Shown: positions 21,309 to 32,745 of the stretch, piece by piece | Layout of the letters: each line of letters opens with the position of its first letter | Position numbering within the stretch: position 1 is the first letter of the stretch | Assembly: GCA_963576565.1 (NCBI GenBank) | Contig: OY755039.1 | Coordinates: 128,658,640-128,722,639, forward strand | Length of the DNA: 64,000 bases | DNA from: Aspidapion aeneum | Taxonomy: Eukaryota; Arthropoda; Insecta; Coleoptera; Brentidae | Reading direction: 5' to 3' | The notes under the pieces: generated by a model | The model's input: only the letters and a program-made list of their open reading frames with translations | Told to the model about the DNA's origin: nothing | Database searches by the model: none | Translations under genes and position numbers: made by a program

Positions 21309-23464
21309 GGGGTACAGGGTAAGTCCATATCAAATCAACCAATGGTTTGGACCTTGTCACTTTTGATTTTCATAATTTTAGGTCAAATTCTTTACTAAGT
21401 AGAAAGAAGTAAAAATACAAAATTTTAGATTTTTTAGCAGTCTAGTTTTTAAGTTATTAATTTTTTTAATGCTTAATATCGTCTTTTTTAGCACTGACTT
21501 GGTTTCTTTAAACCCTTGTTTTTCATAAAGTCCTGGGCATATCGAGGTAAAAGTTGCTGTGTAATTTTATAGGTCCACAAGCTTAATTATGGTTTGCCTA
21601 GTGGCCTCCTCCTTGTACAAAAAATGGGGTCTCACCACAAAATTTATTTTTGATGCAGTTTAAAAACGGATTTTTTATTTTGTTAAATTTTTTTATATTT
21701 GTTTTCTAGACTATTTATTTACATGTCGGCCAAGTTATATCATGGGATGACAGTGGGTTCCTATTTAAAAATGTATTTTTGTAAATTGATGTTGTTCAAA
21801 ATTCTTTTATTTTACCTTAAATATAACTATTTGACAATACCATTTCAAAAGTTTTTAATCATTTTCACTTACTTATTTCGACGCCTAAGTTAAGGTTACA
21901 CCTCCACTCTATCACATTTCTGGAATTTCTCACTATTGTGGGATGATTTTGGTCATCATAGGAGTTGCAACATTAAGTGGAAAATACCAACCAATTTTTT
22001 TTCGATTTTTAATCTACCATTTCGATTTCGGTAACTACGTAAAATCAAATTAATTTCCAGAACGGATACGTCGCAAAGCCAAACAGACTGAGAAAACACG
22101 CTACGAAACGCCATGTTTACGCAACTTTTGTTTTTTACAAAAAGTCATCAGTCAAAATAATACGCCACCTCTGATATTTAATTACCTCACGGCCGATTTT
22201 GCCACTATTTTAAGAGCAGTGGCGGTTCCTCCATAAGTGCACATGTGCACGTACACTCCAAATTTTACTTAAAAAAATATTAAAATCTGACTAATCTTTA
22301 ATTAATAATTTTATCATATCAAGTATCAATAAACCTCAAAAGGAATTCACCAAAGACTTGAATACTAACTAAGAATTAATACCCGGTATGCATGTGTTTG
22401 TATTTGAGTTGAAACGAGGATGCGTAGGTCGGCTACTGCCGGCGCCGCCCTTAACTGGATCCAAATTCTGTGCACCGTTAATGTTATGTCGCATTCTAAT
22501 TACGAAATATAGAATATTACAGTACACAGAATCTGGGCCTTACTTCGGTTCATGCTCTTGTGAATCAATTGCGGCGATCGATAACACCCGCACCCTCGTG
22601 ATGCCATCCACCGGTTGCCGTTGGCTGTGAAAGGTGCAGCTTAAATTAGTGCACTGAGAAAACTTGGCGTTATCTGTTGGGTGTGGCTGCAATAATTTTT
22701 TGGTGTGCACCCCTAAAGTTTTACTTCACGCGCAACCACTGTTTAAGAAATAAATAATATAACTATTTTCATCAATATCAAACATTGCAGCGAGAAAGGG
22801 TAAAAAGGGGGCATTTATGTACAGGTTCTCAACTATTCTTGTGAGCCCGTTATTATGTAAGTACGTTTTTTAATTAATTGTTTCTTTATTTAAATGTCAA
22901 CGTAGCGAAACCAGATGCTCATGGTGTCCACGTTTTTATAATATACATGCTACATAAATAAGATGCCTTATAACAATATGTGCGCTTTAGATATTAATTT
23001 TTATAGTAATAAAAATATCAAACAATATATGCGTCAAGATATAAATAATTTTTTAAACTATGGTCCCATTATCATCCCAAGGTAAAATTTTGCACACATG
23101 TAAACAAATAGTCTTAGAAAAAAAATTATAAAAAACAAAAAATCCGTTTTTGAGATTTTATCAAAAATATAATTTTGGCATAGACCCTTTGTCCTTTTTT
23201 TTTAGGAAATGAGGCTATTAACACATCAAAGTTTGGCTTCTGAATCGGTATCTACAGATAACGAGTTTCAGCTAATTATCTTTAACGGCTTAAAAATTAT
23301 AGAAGTTTAACTCAAAAAATATGCAACCAAAAAATTTAAAAATTAGTATTTTTACTTTTTATTAGGCGGAGAATAACAACACAAAAAATTACCATCATCA
23401 AAAAACTCAAGGTTCAAAAATATTTTTAAATTGTTTGAATTGATGTGGACTTACCCTACAGTCA
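21309..23464. mobile_element. Long-inverted-repeat (foldback-like) element
   Basis: About 420-460 bp at each end are imperfect inverted copies. GGGTAAGTCCATATCAAATC at the left pairs with the right end at 23440-23464. AGTAAAAATAC recurs inverted, and ACGGATTTTTTATTTTGTT...TTTACATGT...GGGATGACA at 21664-21755 pairs with 23047-23150. The interior has no recognisable transposase and holds the hAT element 22217-22741. It is flanked by direct repeats. Confidence 0.7.
22217..22741. mobile_element. hAT-like non-autonomous element
   Basis: The ends are CAGTGGCGGTTCC and (inverted) CAGTGGTTGCGCG, with further partial pairing at GTGCAC. The flanking octamers TTTAAGAG (22209-22216) and TTTAAGAA (22742-22749) differ at one base, as expected for an aged 8-bp hAT duplication. 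The interior is more GC-rich than its surroundings and has an 80-codon open frame without a domain. I treat that frame as chance. Confidence 0.7.
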
Positions 23465-23700
23465 ATCAGGGACACCGGTGCTTCGGGAAAAGGCATTTCC
23501 ATCTTCAGCATGGCTTGCCCGACTACACTAAATCAAACTGACTTCAAGATGCAAAGTAAATTAAAAAGAATGAAAAAATAGTTGAAACCTATTTATTAAT
23601 TCAACGAGTGAAACGACAGCGAATCAAGCAAACTAACGTGCTGACGCTTTTGTCCTGCCATTGACTAAGTTTCCTTGTAGCATCCAGTTTTAGAGGTCAC
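23460..23700 (+). repeat. Direct repeat, copy 2
   Basis: Sister of 20997-21190. The copies extend a little differently beyond GTGAAAC.ACAGCGAA.CAA. Confidence 0.7.
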
Positions 23701-23820
23701 ACGAATGGCAATACACCAGTCCACAGACCTAAATTTAGTTGCCGTAGTGTAGTGATATGTTGAGGAGCCTGAATAGTCAATCAGTTTTTCATTAAATTAT
23801 TAAAACCGGGGAGGTGTGCG

Positions 23821-23997
23821 CAGTGGCGTATATAGAAGAAAGTTTCGGGGGGGGGGGGGGCAAGACAGTTTAGACAGTTTCGGGAAGGGCCCAAGACCTC
23901 ATGAGGCCGTATTTTATGTTTGTATTCATGAAAAATGTGGAAAATATCTAAAACATTTTTAGCTTCGGAGGGGCCTGGGCCCTTATATACGCCACTG
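23821..23997. mobile_element. hAT MITE with G14 run
   Basis: The ends CAGTGGCGTATATAG and TATATACGCCACTG are near-perfect inverted repeats. The flanking octamers GGTGTGCG and GGTGCGCG differ at one base. The interior has a G14 run, CTCATGAGGCCGTATTTTAT and a second GC block, related to 31020-31262. Confidence 0.8.
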
Positions 23998-24227
23998 GGT
24001 GCGCGTATGTAAGCGCAGTGAAAATTTAAAAAAAACACGAAAAAATTCAACTATTTCAATAAAAGATGATTTTGTCAAGGTTAAACAAGGTCATGTTTGT
24101 ACCAGTTTTTGTTTTTAAATTCTGCTATTTTAGGATATTTAAAAATCTAATATCCATGTTGATAAATTTGCCGCCATCTTGGAAACAATGATAGGTAAGT
24201 CAATATTTACCTCCCTATTTATTTTCT

Positions 24228-25075
24228 TTCGACGAAAGACATTTGTTTGAGATAACGCCGAAAATGTGTTATTTGTGTGTATTTTGACCTATCTTAGCAA
24301 TATTGTCGTGATATATCTCTGTGTTTATGTGTATGTGTGTGCGTATATTATTTTTTTCCGTAACACAATATAGTCCAACTTAAACCCATTTGTAATGACG
24401 TCATTTTTGTTTATCTTTGTTTAGTATATTATAAACAGCGGTGACAATAAACTTTTTAAAAAAAGTAGGGTCTATGATTCAAATAGATAGGTTCTGTGAA
24501 GTATCCGTCTATGTCAATCAAAAAACATTGATTGGCAAAAACATCTACGCCATACGTTTTTTTCTCAACTGGTAACGTCATTACAAATGCGTATATGTTA
24601 GACTATAGTTCCTAAACCACTGAACCGATTTTCATAATATGTTCAGGTAAAATAGTGTTCGACACTCTTACTAGCTGATTAGATTTTGGTCAAAATCCAG
24701 TAATGAATGATATATCATGGCTTCAAAGTGTGCTAATAGGCTAGCTAGGAAGGTATCACATCCGTCATGGATCCATTTATTTTTCCTGACCTCCTTAATG
24801 TTTGTTCCAAGTTTAGTAATTTTTACTCAATTGGTATGGGAGTAGTACGCATCAATATTGAGTTCTCCGAATATTTAATTTTCTATGAGGCACGTCACGA
24901 AACTTTTAACGACATATTTTTACAGCAAGCTTCTACAGGTCTTGTTTTTAGTTCGAAGTTTTTCTGCTTTGCTATTGATAAACCTCAAATGTTGGTGATT
25001 TTTCTAATCAAAATACTCAAGAGTCGGGTTTTCAAGGTCAAATGACCTTGATACCATGTTTTTTGAATATATCAG
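24228..25075 (+). repeat. Dispersed repeat, long copy
   Basis: It starts with the GAGATAACGCCGAAAATGTG core, then TGTGTGTGCG and CCTAAACCACTGAACCGATT, and ends around GGCTAGCTAGGAAGGTATCA. The reverse-complement sister is 36810-37260, which shares each of these blocks (CTAGCTAGCCTATTAGAACAC, GGTTCAGCGGTTTAGGAGCT, GGCGTTATCTC). The 93-codon open frame at 24767 lies in its distal part and has no domain. The element family is unknown. Confidence 0.65.
24371..24605. mobile_element. Mariner-type MITE, empty site known
   Basis: About 35 bp at each end are inverted repeats starting TAGTC(C/T)AAC and including CATTTGTAATGACGT. TA is on both sides (24369-24370 and 24606-24607). The sister repeat at 36810-37260 lacks this block and reads straight through GATAGCTCCTAAAC, which gives the pre-insertion site. 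Confidence 0.8.
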
Positions 25076-25275
25076 TGAATACAAGTTATGTGAAAACGAG
25101 TATAAACTTGACTATATGGGTGTAACCTAATTTTTGACAATTTTTTCCTCATTTAAAAAAAATTTCCCTTTCTTCTTGAACGGTGAAGCAAAACAAGCGT
25201 GCTGTGGGTCAAAAATTTCCATTTCCCACGTAGAAGTGGAAGGCTTGTACAGCTCGGGCTAAATGTTTACCATAG

Positions 25276-25296
25276 ATATATATATATGTATGTATG

Positions 25297-25342
<46 letters not shown>
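25276..25342. repeat. (TA)n microsatellite with GTAT interruption
   Basis: Alternating TA with an internal (GTAT)n patch. It borders the GTGACATCC-motif region. Confidence 0.95.
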
Positions 25343-25344
<2 letters not shown>

Positions 25345-25700
25345 TATCAGCTGATTGTTGGGACATCCAGGCGTAAAAATTTTAGATATCTTGTGACATC
25401 CTTCGACGCCGTGACATCCAAATTCGGATGTCACAACGTTTTTCCATGTTTTTGGTACAGTCCTGATGGGGAGGGCCCGGGTGTACCTAAGTTAAATGGA
25501 TGTCATAGCATACCATGAGTCTGATGAAGAATACAGCAAAGTTTTTAAAAAATTTTGACGCCAAAATTTCCGTGTATATTGGCGCGAGTATATTCAAGAA
25601 TCGATCCAATTGATATTCATCACTCTGTGACATCCAATGTATATTTTCATCTTAATTGCACGCACTTGTAACATCCGTCAAAGCGACAACCTTGCATTAT
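25345..25700. repeat. GTGACATCC motif cluster 1
   Basis: The nonamer GTGACATCC or a one-base variant occurs near 25352, 25395, 25411, 25627 and 25668, and inverted (GGATGTCAC/GGATGTCAT) near 25428 and 25499. The same motif recurs densely at 33400-33900 and singly at 28798. It is non-coding. Confidence 0.75.
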
Positions 25701-26033
25701 GCCTATTTTATTAATTAAATTTGGTTTATTTTTTATTTTGGGGCGGCTGTTGCTATGTGGTCCAGCGATTCACTTGACTTGCATCTTTGTAAAAATATTT
25801 AAAAATGTTAGTATAATAAATAATGTTAGCTAGCTTATTGGGAACATAAATATAAAATATAAATAAATATTTCTTTATGTACCTCAGAGCAAAAGTGAAT
25901 TAACTAACGGACTTGGATAGGGACTTGATACTATTTGTGAATTGCTATCTCCGTCCTCCTTTTTACCACGTAGTTAAAGTCAGATGAGTAAAAAGAGCGA
26001 ATTAGAATTCTTATAAATCAGTCAATACATATA

Positions 26034-27765
26034 TACCCGGTGGGCCAAAAAAAACCGCACAATTTTCTTTCATTATAACTTTTGAACTATACCATCGATT
26101 TTAATGGGACAAACTGCGCTTGGCAGAGAATTAATCAAAGTTTTGACTAATTATAATTATTTGTCAGCGATCTCAAAATCCAAGATGGCGGACAATATGA
26201 AAATGTACCCTTTAAAGATGCTGGTTTATTCTTATGTTGCACGTTTGAATTATTTTTTTAAATTAGTAGAAAAGCTGCGTTCTTGCCACGCACAAGGTAT
26301 GAATCAGCAAAATCGGTTTGATGGTTCTAAAAAAATATTTTTGTTTCAACCATTGTTTTGAAAATTATACGATTGCATTGCATTTATTTCCTTACACATT
26401 TATTACTACTGAACCTTTTACTTTGATGAAATAAAAAACATCCTGGTGAGAATTGATTGTTTTTTAAAGATCATGATCAAAATTTATCGCCATCTTAAAA
26501 TTTAAGATGGTGGAAAGAATCATACTTGATTCTTAAAAATGGTGGGTTTATTGTTATTTTCTGGAAATATTTTAGATTTTTTTTTTAATTTATAGAAAAG
26601 CACTACCTGTCTGCATTCATTTCCTTATAAATCATTATTACCAAACCAATTTTAGTGAAATAAGAAAAATGATGGTGAGAATTGATTGTTCTTTCAAGTT
26701 ATAATCGAAATTTGCCGCCATCCTAAAAGTTAAGATGTTGGACAGAACCATACTTGATCATTCAAAGAGGCACTTTTATTCTTATTTTTCAAAAATGTTT
26801 TAGTTTTTTTTATTAATTTATTGGAAAGTACTACTTTTCTCCCGCTTAATAAAGTACAATTTAATAAAATCGGCAAAGTGGTTCTCACAAAATCTGATTT
26901 TGTACAATTGTTTTACAAGTTATGCGATTGCATTGGCAATTTCTGTCCGACATCTTACATTCTAAGATGGCGGCAAATTTCGATTATAATCTTTAAAGAG
27001 CAATCAATTCTTACAACGATTTTTTATGTTCCACTAAAATTGGTAGAATTTATAAGAAAATTAATGCAGACAGGATTGGCAATCGTATAATCTCTAAAAC
27101 AATGGTTGAAACAAAAATAGATATTTTGAGAACCACCACACTGATTTTAATAATTTTTACCTCGTTGTGTGGGGAAAAAGTAGTGCTTTTTCATAGATTA
27201 AAAAAAATCTAAAACATTTTCGGAAAATAAGAATAAACACGCCATTTTAAAGAATCAAGAATAATTCTATCCGCCATCTTAAAATTTAAGATGGCGATAA
27301 CTTTGATCATGATCTTAAAAAAGCAATCAATTATCACCAGGATGTTGTTTATTTCCACTAACATCGGTTCAGTAGTAATGAATTTATAAGTAAATAAATG
27401 CAGACCATGATTGCCAAGCAATCGTATAATATGCAAAACAATGGTTGAACAAAAATATTTTTTTATAAAACCACTGAACCAATTTTGCTGAATCGTACCT
27501 TGTCGTGCCTGGCAAGAACGCAGCTTTCTTACTAATTTAAAAAAATAATTAGAACATATTCGCAACACAAGAATAAACGAGCATCTTTGAAAGGTACATT
27601 TTAATTTCGTCCGTCATCTTGGATTTTGAGATGGCAGACAAAAAATGATAAATTAGTCAAAACTCTGATTAATTCTTTGGCAAGTGCAGTTTGTCCCATT
27701 AATATCGATTGTATGTTTCAAAAGTTATAATAAAAAAATGTCCAGGATTTTTGGCCCACCCTGTA
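26034..27765. mobile_element. 1.7-kb foldback element with internal repeats in each arm
   Basis: Nearly the whole element is an imperfect palindrome centred near 26900. The ends TACCCGGTGGGCCAAAAA and (inverted) TACAGGGTGGGCCAAAAA are flanked by TA. Each arm contains about three copies of a roughly 240-bp module with a TTTAAGATGGCGGACA-like motif, GTTTATTCTTATGTT, TAGAAAAGC, CAACCATTGTTTT and GAGAATTGATTGTT. Open frames crossing the arms (such as 119 codons at 27209-27568) reflect the repeats and have no domain. TA duplications and TIRs suggest a mariner-like mobiliser, by inference. Confidence 0.8.
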
Positions 27766-27767
27766 TA

Positions 27768-28289
27768 GGAAACGAGTTCAGAAACTGCTTAATCGATTTT
27801 ATAGAACCCCCTCCCCTAATTGAGCCTCTAATATATTTATTTATTTATTTCCAAGGAGTAGCACAAAAGAAAAATTCAGAAGAATAATTTAGGTACCTAA
27901 AAAAAAGTAACATATGGGTTAGCCGATTTGGAAAAAAAATATAGATATAAAAGAAAAGAAAATGGGAATAAATTGCTATAAATTTATTTTATATTATTTG
28001 CATAATAATTAAGGGCCTTAATTCTGCCAAATTGGCGCCCGCGTCAGTAAATAAAACATATCTAGCTAGGTATAGAGCTACATAATTTATCAAAAATTCG
28101 CTGAACATAGGTAAGTACCTAGTCCAGATTATCTAGATTTTTTTTAAAATCTAGGTACTGTAATCATAGATTTTACTGGAAAATCGGCCATTTTTTGTGT
28201 ACCGAGCAAAGCCGATTAGTAATCAGTTTCTATGTGACTATGCTTAGGGGTGCTTCGCACCTCCCTGTTTACGTCTTGGAGGTGCCCTA
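27768..28289. other. Unannotated stretch
   Basis: No gene seen. AATTGGCGCCCGCGTCAG near 28030 resembles an LTR-retrotransposon primer-binding site but has no LTR beside it. Confidence 0.3.
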
Positions 28290-28670
28290 GCTAAGGACAC
28301 TCATCGTAAAGGCAAGCTTTATAGGAAGCGAAGCTAACGTCAAGCTTTCTATTTTTTGGTTATTATTTTTGACATGTTTTCCTCGGTTTCGCATTGGCGG
28401 TTCTGTTTTATTTTGAAGATGTTGTTTTACACAGTATGAAGGTACCTAAACTATATATATATTTATGTAATTAAAAGGTTATGCTGCAAACTTGAAACTG
28501 TATCATTATTAAATAGATCTTTAGACTGTGTTAAAACCACATTTTTAAAATAACAACGAGCCGCCAATGCGAAACCGAGGAAAACATGTCAAAAATTATA
28601 ACCAAAAAATATAAAATCAGAGTTAGGCTTCGCTACCTGTTAAGCTTGCTTGACGATGAGTGACCTTAGC
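28290..28670. mobile_element. Foldback element (~145-bp arms)
   Basis: The left arm, 28290-28437 (GACACTCATCGTAAAG... CTCGGTTTCGCATTGGCGG), pairs with the right arm, 28524-28670 (CCGCCAATGCGAAACCGAGG... GACGATGAGTG). The spacer of about 86 bp is AT-rich. A half copy is at 38130-38262. Non-coding. Confidence 0.8.
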
Positions 28671-29199
28671 CCTAGCCCCTTACTACCCCCGTAGTGGGTG
28701 CCCCTGTAGGTATTCTATTTTTGCAAACGGCCGGTCCGCAATCGGCCAGCCCTGGGCTGAGTTGAGTATGTATACTTCGATTTAAATTCGTCTCTCTGTG
28801 ACATCCACACTTACATAATTATGTTTTCGTTTTATTTGTGACCCCGCGTAGAAATCGAGCAAAAGCTGTTCCGGCAAAGTGTTTTATTGTTTTTAATCAA
28901 AGTTTATTGAATTTAAAGGTAAGTAGATCTGAGGACACGGCAGTGCCTCGCCAAGTTCGCGCGCCGTAACCATCTTTTCTTAAAACATTTCAGCCGATAT
29001 TTGACCTACCTAAAACTCTACTTCGGAATGAGCTACAAAATCTCAAACTTTGCAGAGTCGTAGACCTCCATGGAGTTAATAACCCCTCCAAGTTTCATGG
29101 AATTCCAAAGTAGTAAAGTAGTTACGAAATTTCAAAAAATGTCGAAATTGCCACTCACTGACTCACTCACTCACTCACTCATGTATAGATCATCAATAT
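28671..29199. other. Unique-looking stretch and (ACTC)n
   Basis: No gene. One isolated GTGACATCC lies at 28798. 28910-29150 is the conserved flank of the minisatellite element that follows, ending in an ACTC microsatellite at 29154-29180. Confidence 0.4.
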
Positions 29200-30110
29200 T
29201 CTACTGTACTTCCAGACATGCTCCAAAGCTGAAATTTGGCAGACTGATAGAAATTATGACCAAACCCCTGGAAAAATTCATAAAACCCCAAAATTTTAAT
29301 TTACTCCCCTCCCCTATAGGTACATTTAAATTTATGTAAAAGTAGCATCGCCCACTTCCAGAAATGCTAGAGAGTTGAGCTTTGGCAGACTGATAGGACC
29401 TATGATAAGACTATAGGAGAAAAACAAAAAACCCCAAAATTTTAATTTACTCCCCTCCCCTATACATTTAAAGTTTTGTAAAAGTAGCATAGCCCACTTC
29501 CAGAAATGCTAGAGAGTTGAGCTTTGGCAGACTGATAGGAACTATGATAAAACTATAGGAAAAAACACCCCTATAAATGTAAAATTATGTAAAAGGAACA
29601 CTGCCCACTTCCAGAAACGCTAGAGAGCTGAACTTTTTAAGACTGAAAGACAATATGATAAAACTATATAAAAAAAAATTAAAAACTCCAACATTTTAAT
29701 TTACTTCTCTCTCCTATAAATGTCAATTTATATTAAACTAACATTGCCCACTTCCAGAAACGCTAGAGAGCTGAGCATTGGAATTCTGATAGAAATTATG
29801 ATAAAACCATGGGAAAAAATTTAAAAAGTCCAATATTTTAATTTACTCTCCTCCCCTATAAATGTAAAGTTATGTAAAAGTAAGATTACCCACTTCCAGA
29901 AACGCTAGAGAGCTGAGCATTGGAAGACTGATAGGAACTATGATAAAACTATGGGACAAAATTTAAAAACACGACAATTTTAATTTATTTCCCTCCCCTA
30001 AACATGTAAAAGTAACATTGTGCACTTTCAGAAACGCTAAAGAGCTGAGCATTGGAAGGCTGATGGGATACGATAAAACCATGGAAAAAAATTAAAAAAC
30101 CTCAAAAATT
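29200..30110 (+). repeat. Minisatellite, ~142-bp unit, 7 copies
   Basis: CCACTTCCAGAAA(C/T)GCTAGAG-type landmarks occur near 29208, 29353, 29498, 29606, 29748, 29890 and 30024. Each unit continues AGCTGAGC.TTGG, AGACTGATAG, TATGATAAAACTAT, an A-rich block, TTTTAATTTACTCCCCTCCC and CTATAAATGTAAA. One unit (29606) is about 35 bp shorter. Confidence 0.9.
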
Positions 30111-30327
30111 TAAGTAAGGCATTGCAAAAATTTTGAACAATATTCCGCATATTTTACTACTTTTAAAATTAAGTATTCTCCAATTCGTTTAAAAAAGAAG
30201 TGAAATCATAGCAATAACATTTCATGGAAAAAAAAGCCAAGTACGCGAAAATGGCATTCCGTAAAAATAATTGGAGTTAAAAGTAAAGCCAAGTTCTCCA
30301 ATACAAATTTCAAAATGAAAGGTTCAG

Positions 30328-30425
30328 ACAGACAGACAAACAGACAGCGCAACAAAAAAGTTTCAAAATCATCTGAAAGATATTTAAGCTCACACTACTA
30401 TAGTATAGTAGTCGTGTGAGCTAAA
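30328..30425 (+). mobile_element. Element end: (CAGA)n and AGCTCACAC palindrome
   Basis: CAGACAGACAGAC, then GCGCAACAAAAAAGTTTC, AAAATCATCTGAAA, then GCTCACACTACTATAGTATA ending GTGTGAGCT. The same series of blocks closes the element at 38535-39285. It probably marks the right end of the element whose body is the 142-bp minisatellite. Confidence 0.75.
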
Positions 30426-30655
30426 ATCGTGGGGCGCTTTGTGCCATATTTTCTTTGCATATCGAGAGCCCGACGTTTTTTTCACAATAATATTAGTATT
30501 TTTCGTTCATTATTGTTTTCAACTAATATTAAGAATTATTTTTAACTGTTTAGTTTGAAGCGTGTTTTTTAGTTTTTTTAACTATATTTATTTTTTACTT
30601 TTTAGTTTAATGTGCTGTGAAATCGTGTTTTTTAATTAACTATATTACGTCGGTA

Positions 30656-30944
30656 TACTGGCAAAATACACTCAAAGTCATTTTTTTTAGTTTTTGAGCC
30701 ATGGTGAAACCTGGCCGGTACAACCAAACTTCACAAAATCTATAAAATATTACTAAAATTTCAAAAAATTACTTTTTTTACATAGGTACTTACATACGTT
30801 CTCCAATATTCAATGCATAAATAATGTAAAATTCAGGACTTTCTCAATGAAATCAAATGTCTCAAATGTTGTTCTTAATTTCAAAACTTCTTAAAATGCG
30901 ATTTTCTCAAAACTAAATTTTTGACTTAGTGTATGTTGCCAGTA
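30656..30944. mobile_element. MITE with TACTGGCAA ends
   Basis: About 25 bp at each end are inverted: TACTGGCAAAATACACT against AGTGTATGTTGCCAGTA. TA on both sides. The AT-rich interior has no open frame. Confidence 0.75.
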
Positions 30945-31019
30945 TACGATGATTTATTTTCACAATAATACTAGTAATAATAAAAATAAATTATCCTGAT
31001 CAGGATAATGAGAAAAACT

Positions 31020-31262
31020 TAATAAGGAATATTTCTTGTGGGGAGGGGAGCGAGACCTCATTAAGCCGTATTTGAACCTATTTTATTGTTTTATTCCTGA
31101 AATATATGAAAAATGTCTGCGAAATTATTAATCTTAGCGTTGTCATCGATTCTTGATAGGTGTATACAAAGTCTAAATTAAATTTGTTCGTTTTTGCAAA
31201 ATTCTTAGGCTTGGGGGGGGGGGGGTAGGCAGGTCCCCGAAGTACCCCCAAGGGTGCGCCTG
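31020..31262. mobile_element. G-rich hAT MITE relic, interrupted
   Basis: GACCTCATTAAGCCGTATTTG and a G14 run with CAGGTCCCCGAAGTACCCCC and GGGTGCGCC match the family at 23821 and 4440. About 90 bp of unrelated DNA (31110-31200) splits the middle. The left end is lost. Confidence 0.55.
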
Positions 31263-31615
31263 GAAAATTATTGTATTGTCACCGGTTCTTGATAAGTGTA
31301 CAAAGTTTACATTAAATCTGTTTGTTTAAAGTAGGTCAAAATCTAGTCCAAAGGAGTCGGTTACAAACATACATACCTACCTACAAACATATTAATGAAG
31401 CTAATAAAATAGTGCCAAAAATAAGAAATTACAAAATACGAAAAATTTTATTTAAAACTTGTTATTTCCCCACAATTTTTACTCTGGTAACGGAGTTTTC
31501 AGAAATTAATTAAATCTGATTTGAAAACACCCAGAACGACTGCGTTTTTCAGATGGCTGTACGTAAGTTAAAAAATTTCAAGGTAAAAGGCAGAAAAGCC
31601 ATTTCGATATAGTAA

Positions 31616-31877
31616 CAATGGCGGATCCAGGGGGGGGGGCACTAGGGGCACCTGCCCCCCCCCCGAGAATTTTTTAAATATACAAAAAATGAGTAAAAAG
31701 TAATGTTTTTGCTAATAAAAATTCAAAATTTTTGCCTGCGGCGCATGAAAGTGTCTATTGTTTTTATCATCGAAATTACAAACACTGACTAATTTAATAA
31801 AATATATACCATTTTTTACCAACAGAGAATGTCACCTAAAGTGCCCCCCCCGAGAAGCACCTCTGGATCCGCCCTTG
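31616..31877. mobile_element. hAT MITE (GGCGGATCCAG family), perfect 8-bp TSD
   Basis: The ends CAATGGCGGATCCAGG and CTCTGGATCCGCCCTTG are inverted. The octamer TATAGTAA is duplicated exactly (31608-31615 and 31878-31885). The interior has G9 and C8-C9 blocks and TTTTTGCCTGCGGC, shared with 58054-58337. Non-autonomous and fairly young. Confidence 0.9.
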
Positions 31878-32280
31878 TATAGTAAGCCGATTTTAATGTG
31901 CAGCTACAGGTTTTTCAAAAGTCCGAAGAACCGAACCGAACCGGATAAACCTACATACAAACAAACAAATGTCACAAAATATTTCTAAGTTATCTTTAAA
32001 AAAAATCCGTCGAAAATAATACCTTTCCTAGCTTTTGCTGTACGAACTAGGAAAGTAAAAATTGGTACTGATAAAAACTGAAGTCTAAGTCCAAAAAGAT
32101 AATGGGAGTTAATTACAAAAACGGACAACTTTTATCTAATTTGACCTACAAACTGTGAATATAGGGTACAATAATTAATAATAGGCTCATTATTTTTCAA
32201 CTAAATTTAACTAAAGTTAAGTTGAATAGATAAGGAATTTTTAAATCTAGTCAGATAAAATTTAATTCGTATCGTAGTTT

Positions 32281-32744
32281 TTTTAACGTCAAATTGCCCG
32301 ATTTGAATGAAATTTGGTACCTAGGCTGGGTCTTGGGTCGAGATGGTCCCATTTAAAAATGAACAAAATCCACCTAACGCAAGCCAAATAAAAGGGTGGG
32401 GGTAGATTTTAAAAATTGGAGTTTATGCGAAAATATGGCGTGTGTGATATCGAACGAAAGGTATTTGAGTCTGCAGTTAAACAAAATACATTTTAGTTTA
32501 TTTTAAAAAAAGGGTGGGGGTAAATGTCAAAAATTAGAGTTTAAATGAAAATATGGCTTGTGTGGTATTAAACGAAAGGTAATTGAGTCTGGAGTTAAAC
32601 AAATAAATTTTAGTTAAAAAAAAAGGTGGGTTGTAAATTTAAAAAATTAGAGTTTAGGTCAAAACATGGTTTGCGTGGTATAAAACGAAAGGTATTTGAG
32701 TCTAGAGTTGATAAAATATATTACAGTTTTTAGTTATACTGTCA
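32281..32744 (+). mobile_element. Element with ~115-bp tandem units, 5' part
   Basis: A conserved flank (CGATTTGAATGAAATTTGGTA, GGTCGAGATGGTCCCATTT; copies inverted at 38980-39040) leads into three to four units of AAAGGGTGGGGGTAGATTT, TATGGCGTGTGTGATATC, AACGAAAGGTA and TTGAGTCTGGAGTTAAAC. The right end resumes at 33300-33370, after the LTR-like insertion. Confidence 0.8.
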
Positions 32745-32745
32745 T

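Noticed and set aside
22388..22630. 80-codon frame with fairly GC-rich codons
   Set aside because: It lies inside a hAT-like element with TIRs and 8-bp flanks, and has no transposase motif.
24767..25045. 92-codon frame starting MDPFIFPDLLNV
   Set aside because: It lies in a dispersed repeat whose sister at 36.8 kb does not keep the frame.
25294..25518. Open frame beginning with a Tyr-Ile repeat
   Set aside because: It arises from the (TA)n tract; no domain follows. The same applies to 33810-34079.
26821..27568. Open frames of 89 and 119 codons
   Set aside because: They lie within palindrome arms made of repeated modules; both contain translated repeat text and no domain.
29154..30110. Tandem repeats considered as a CRISPR array
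   Set aside because: Units are about 142 bp, contiguous without unique spacers, and the context is eukaryotic.
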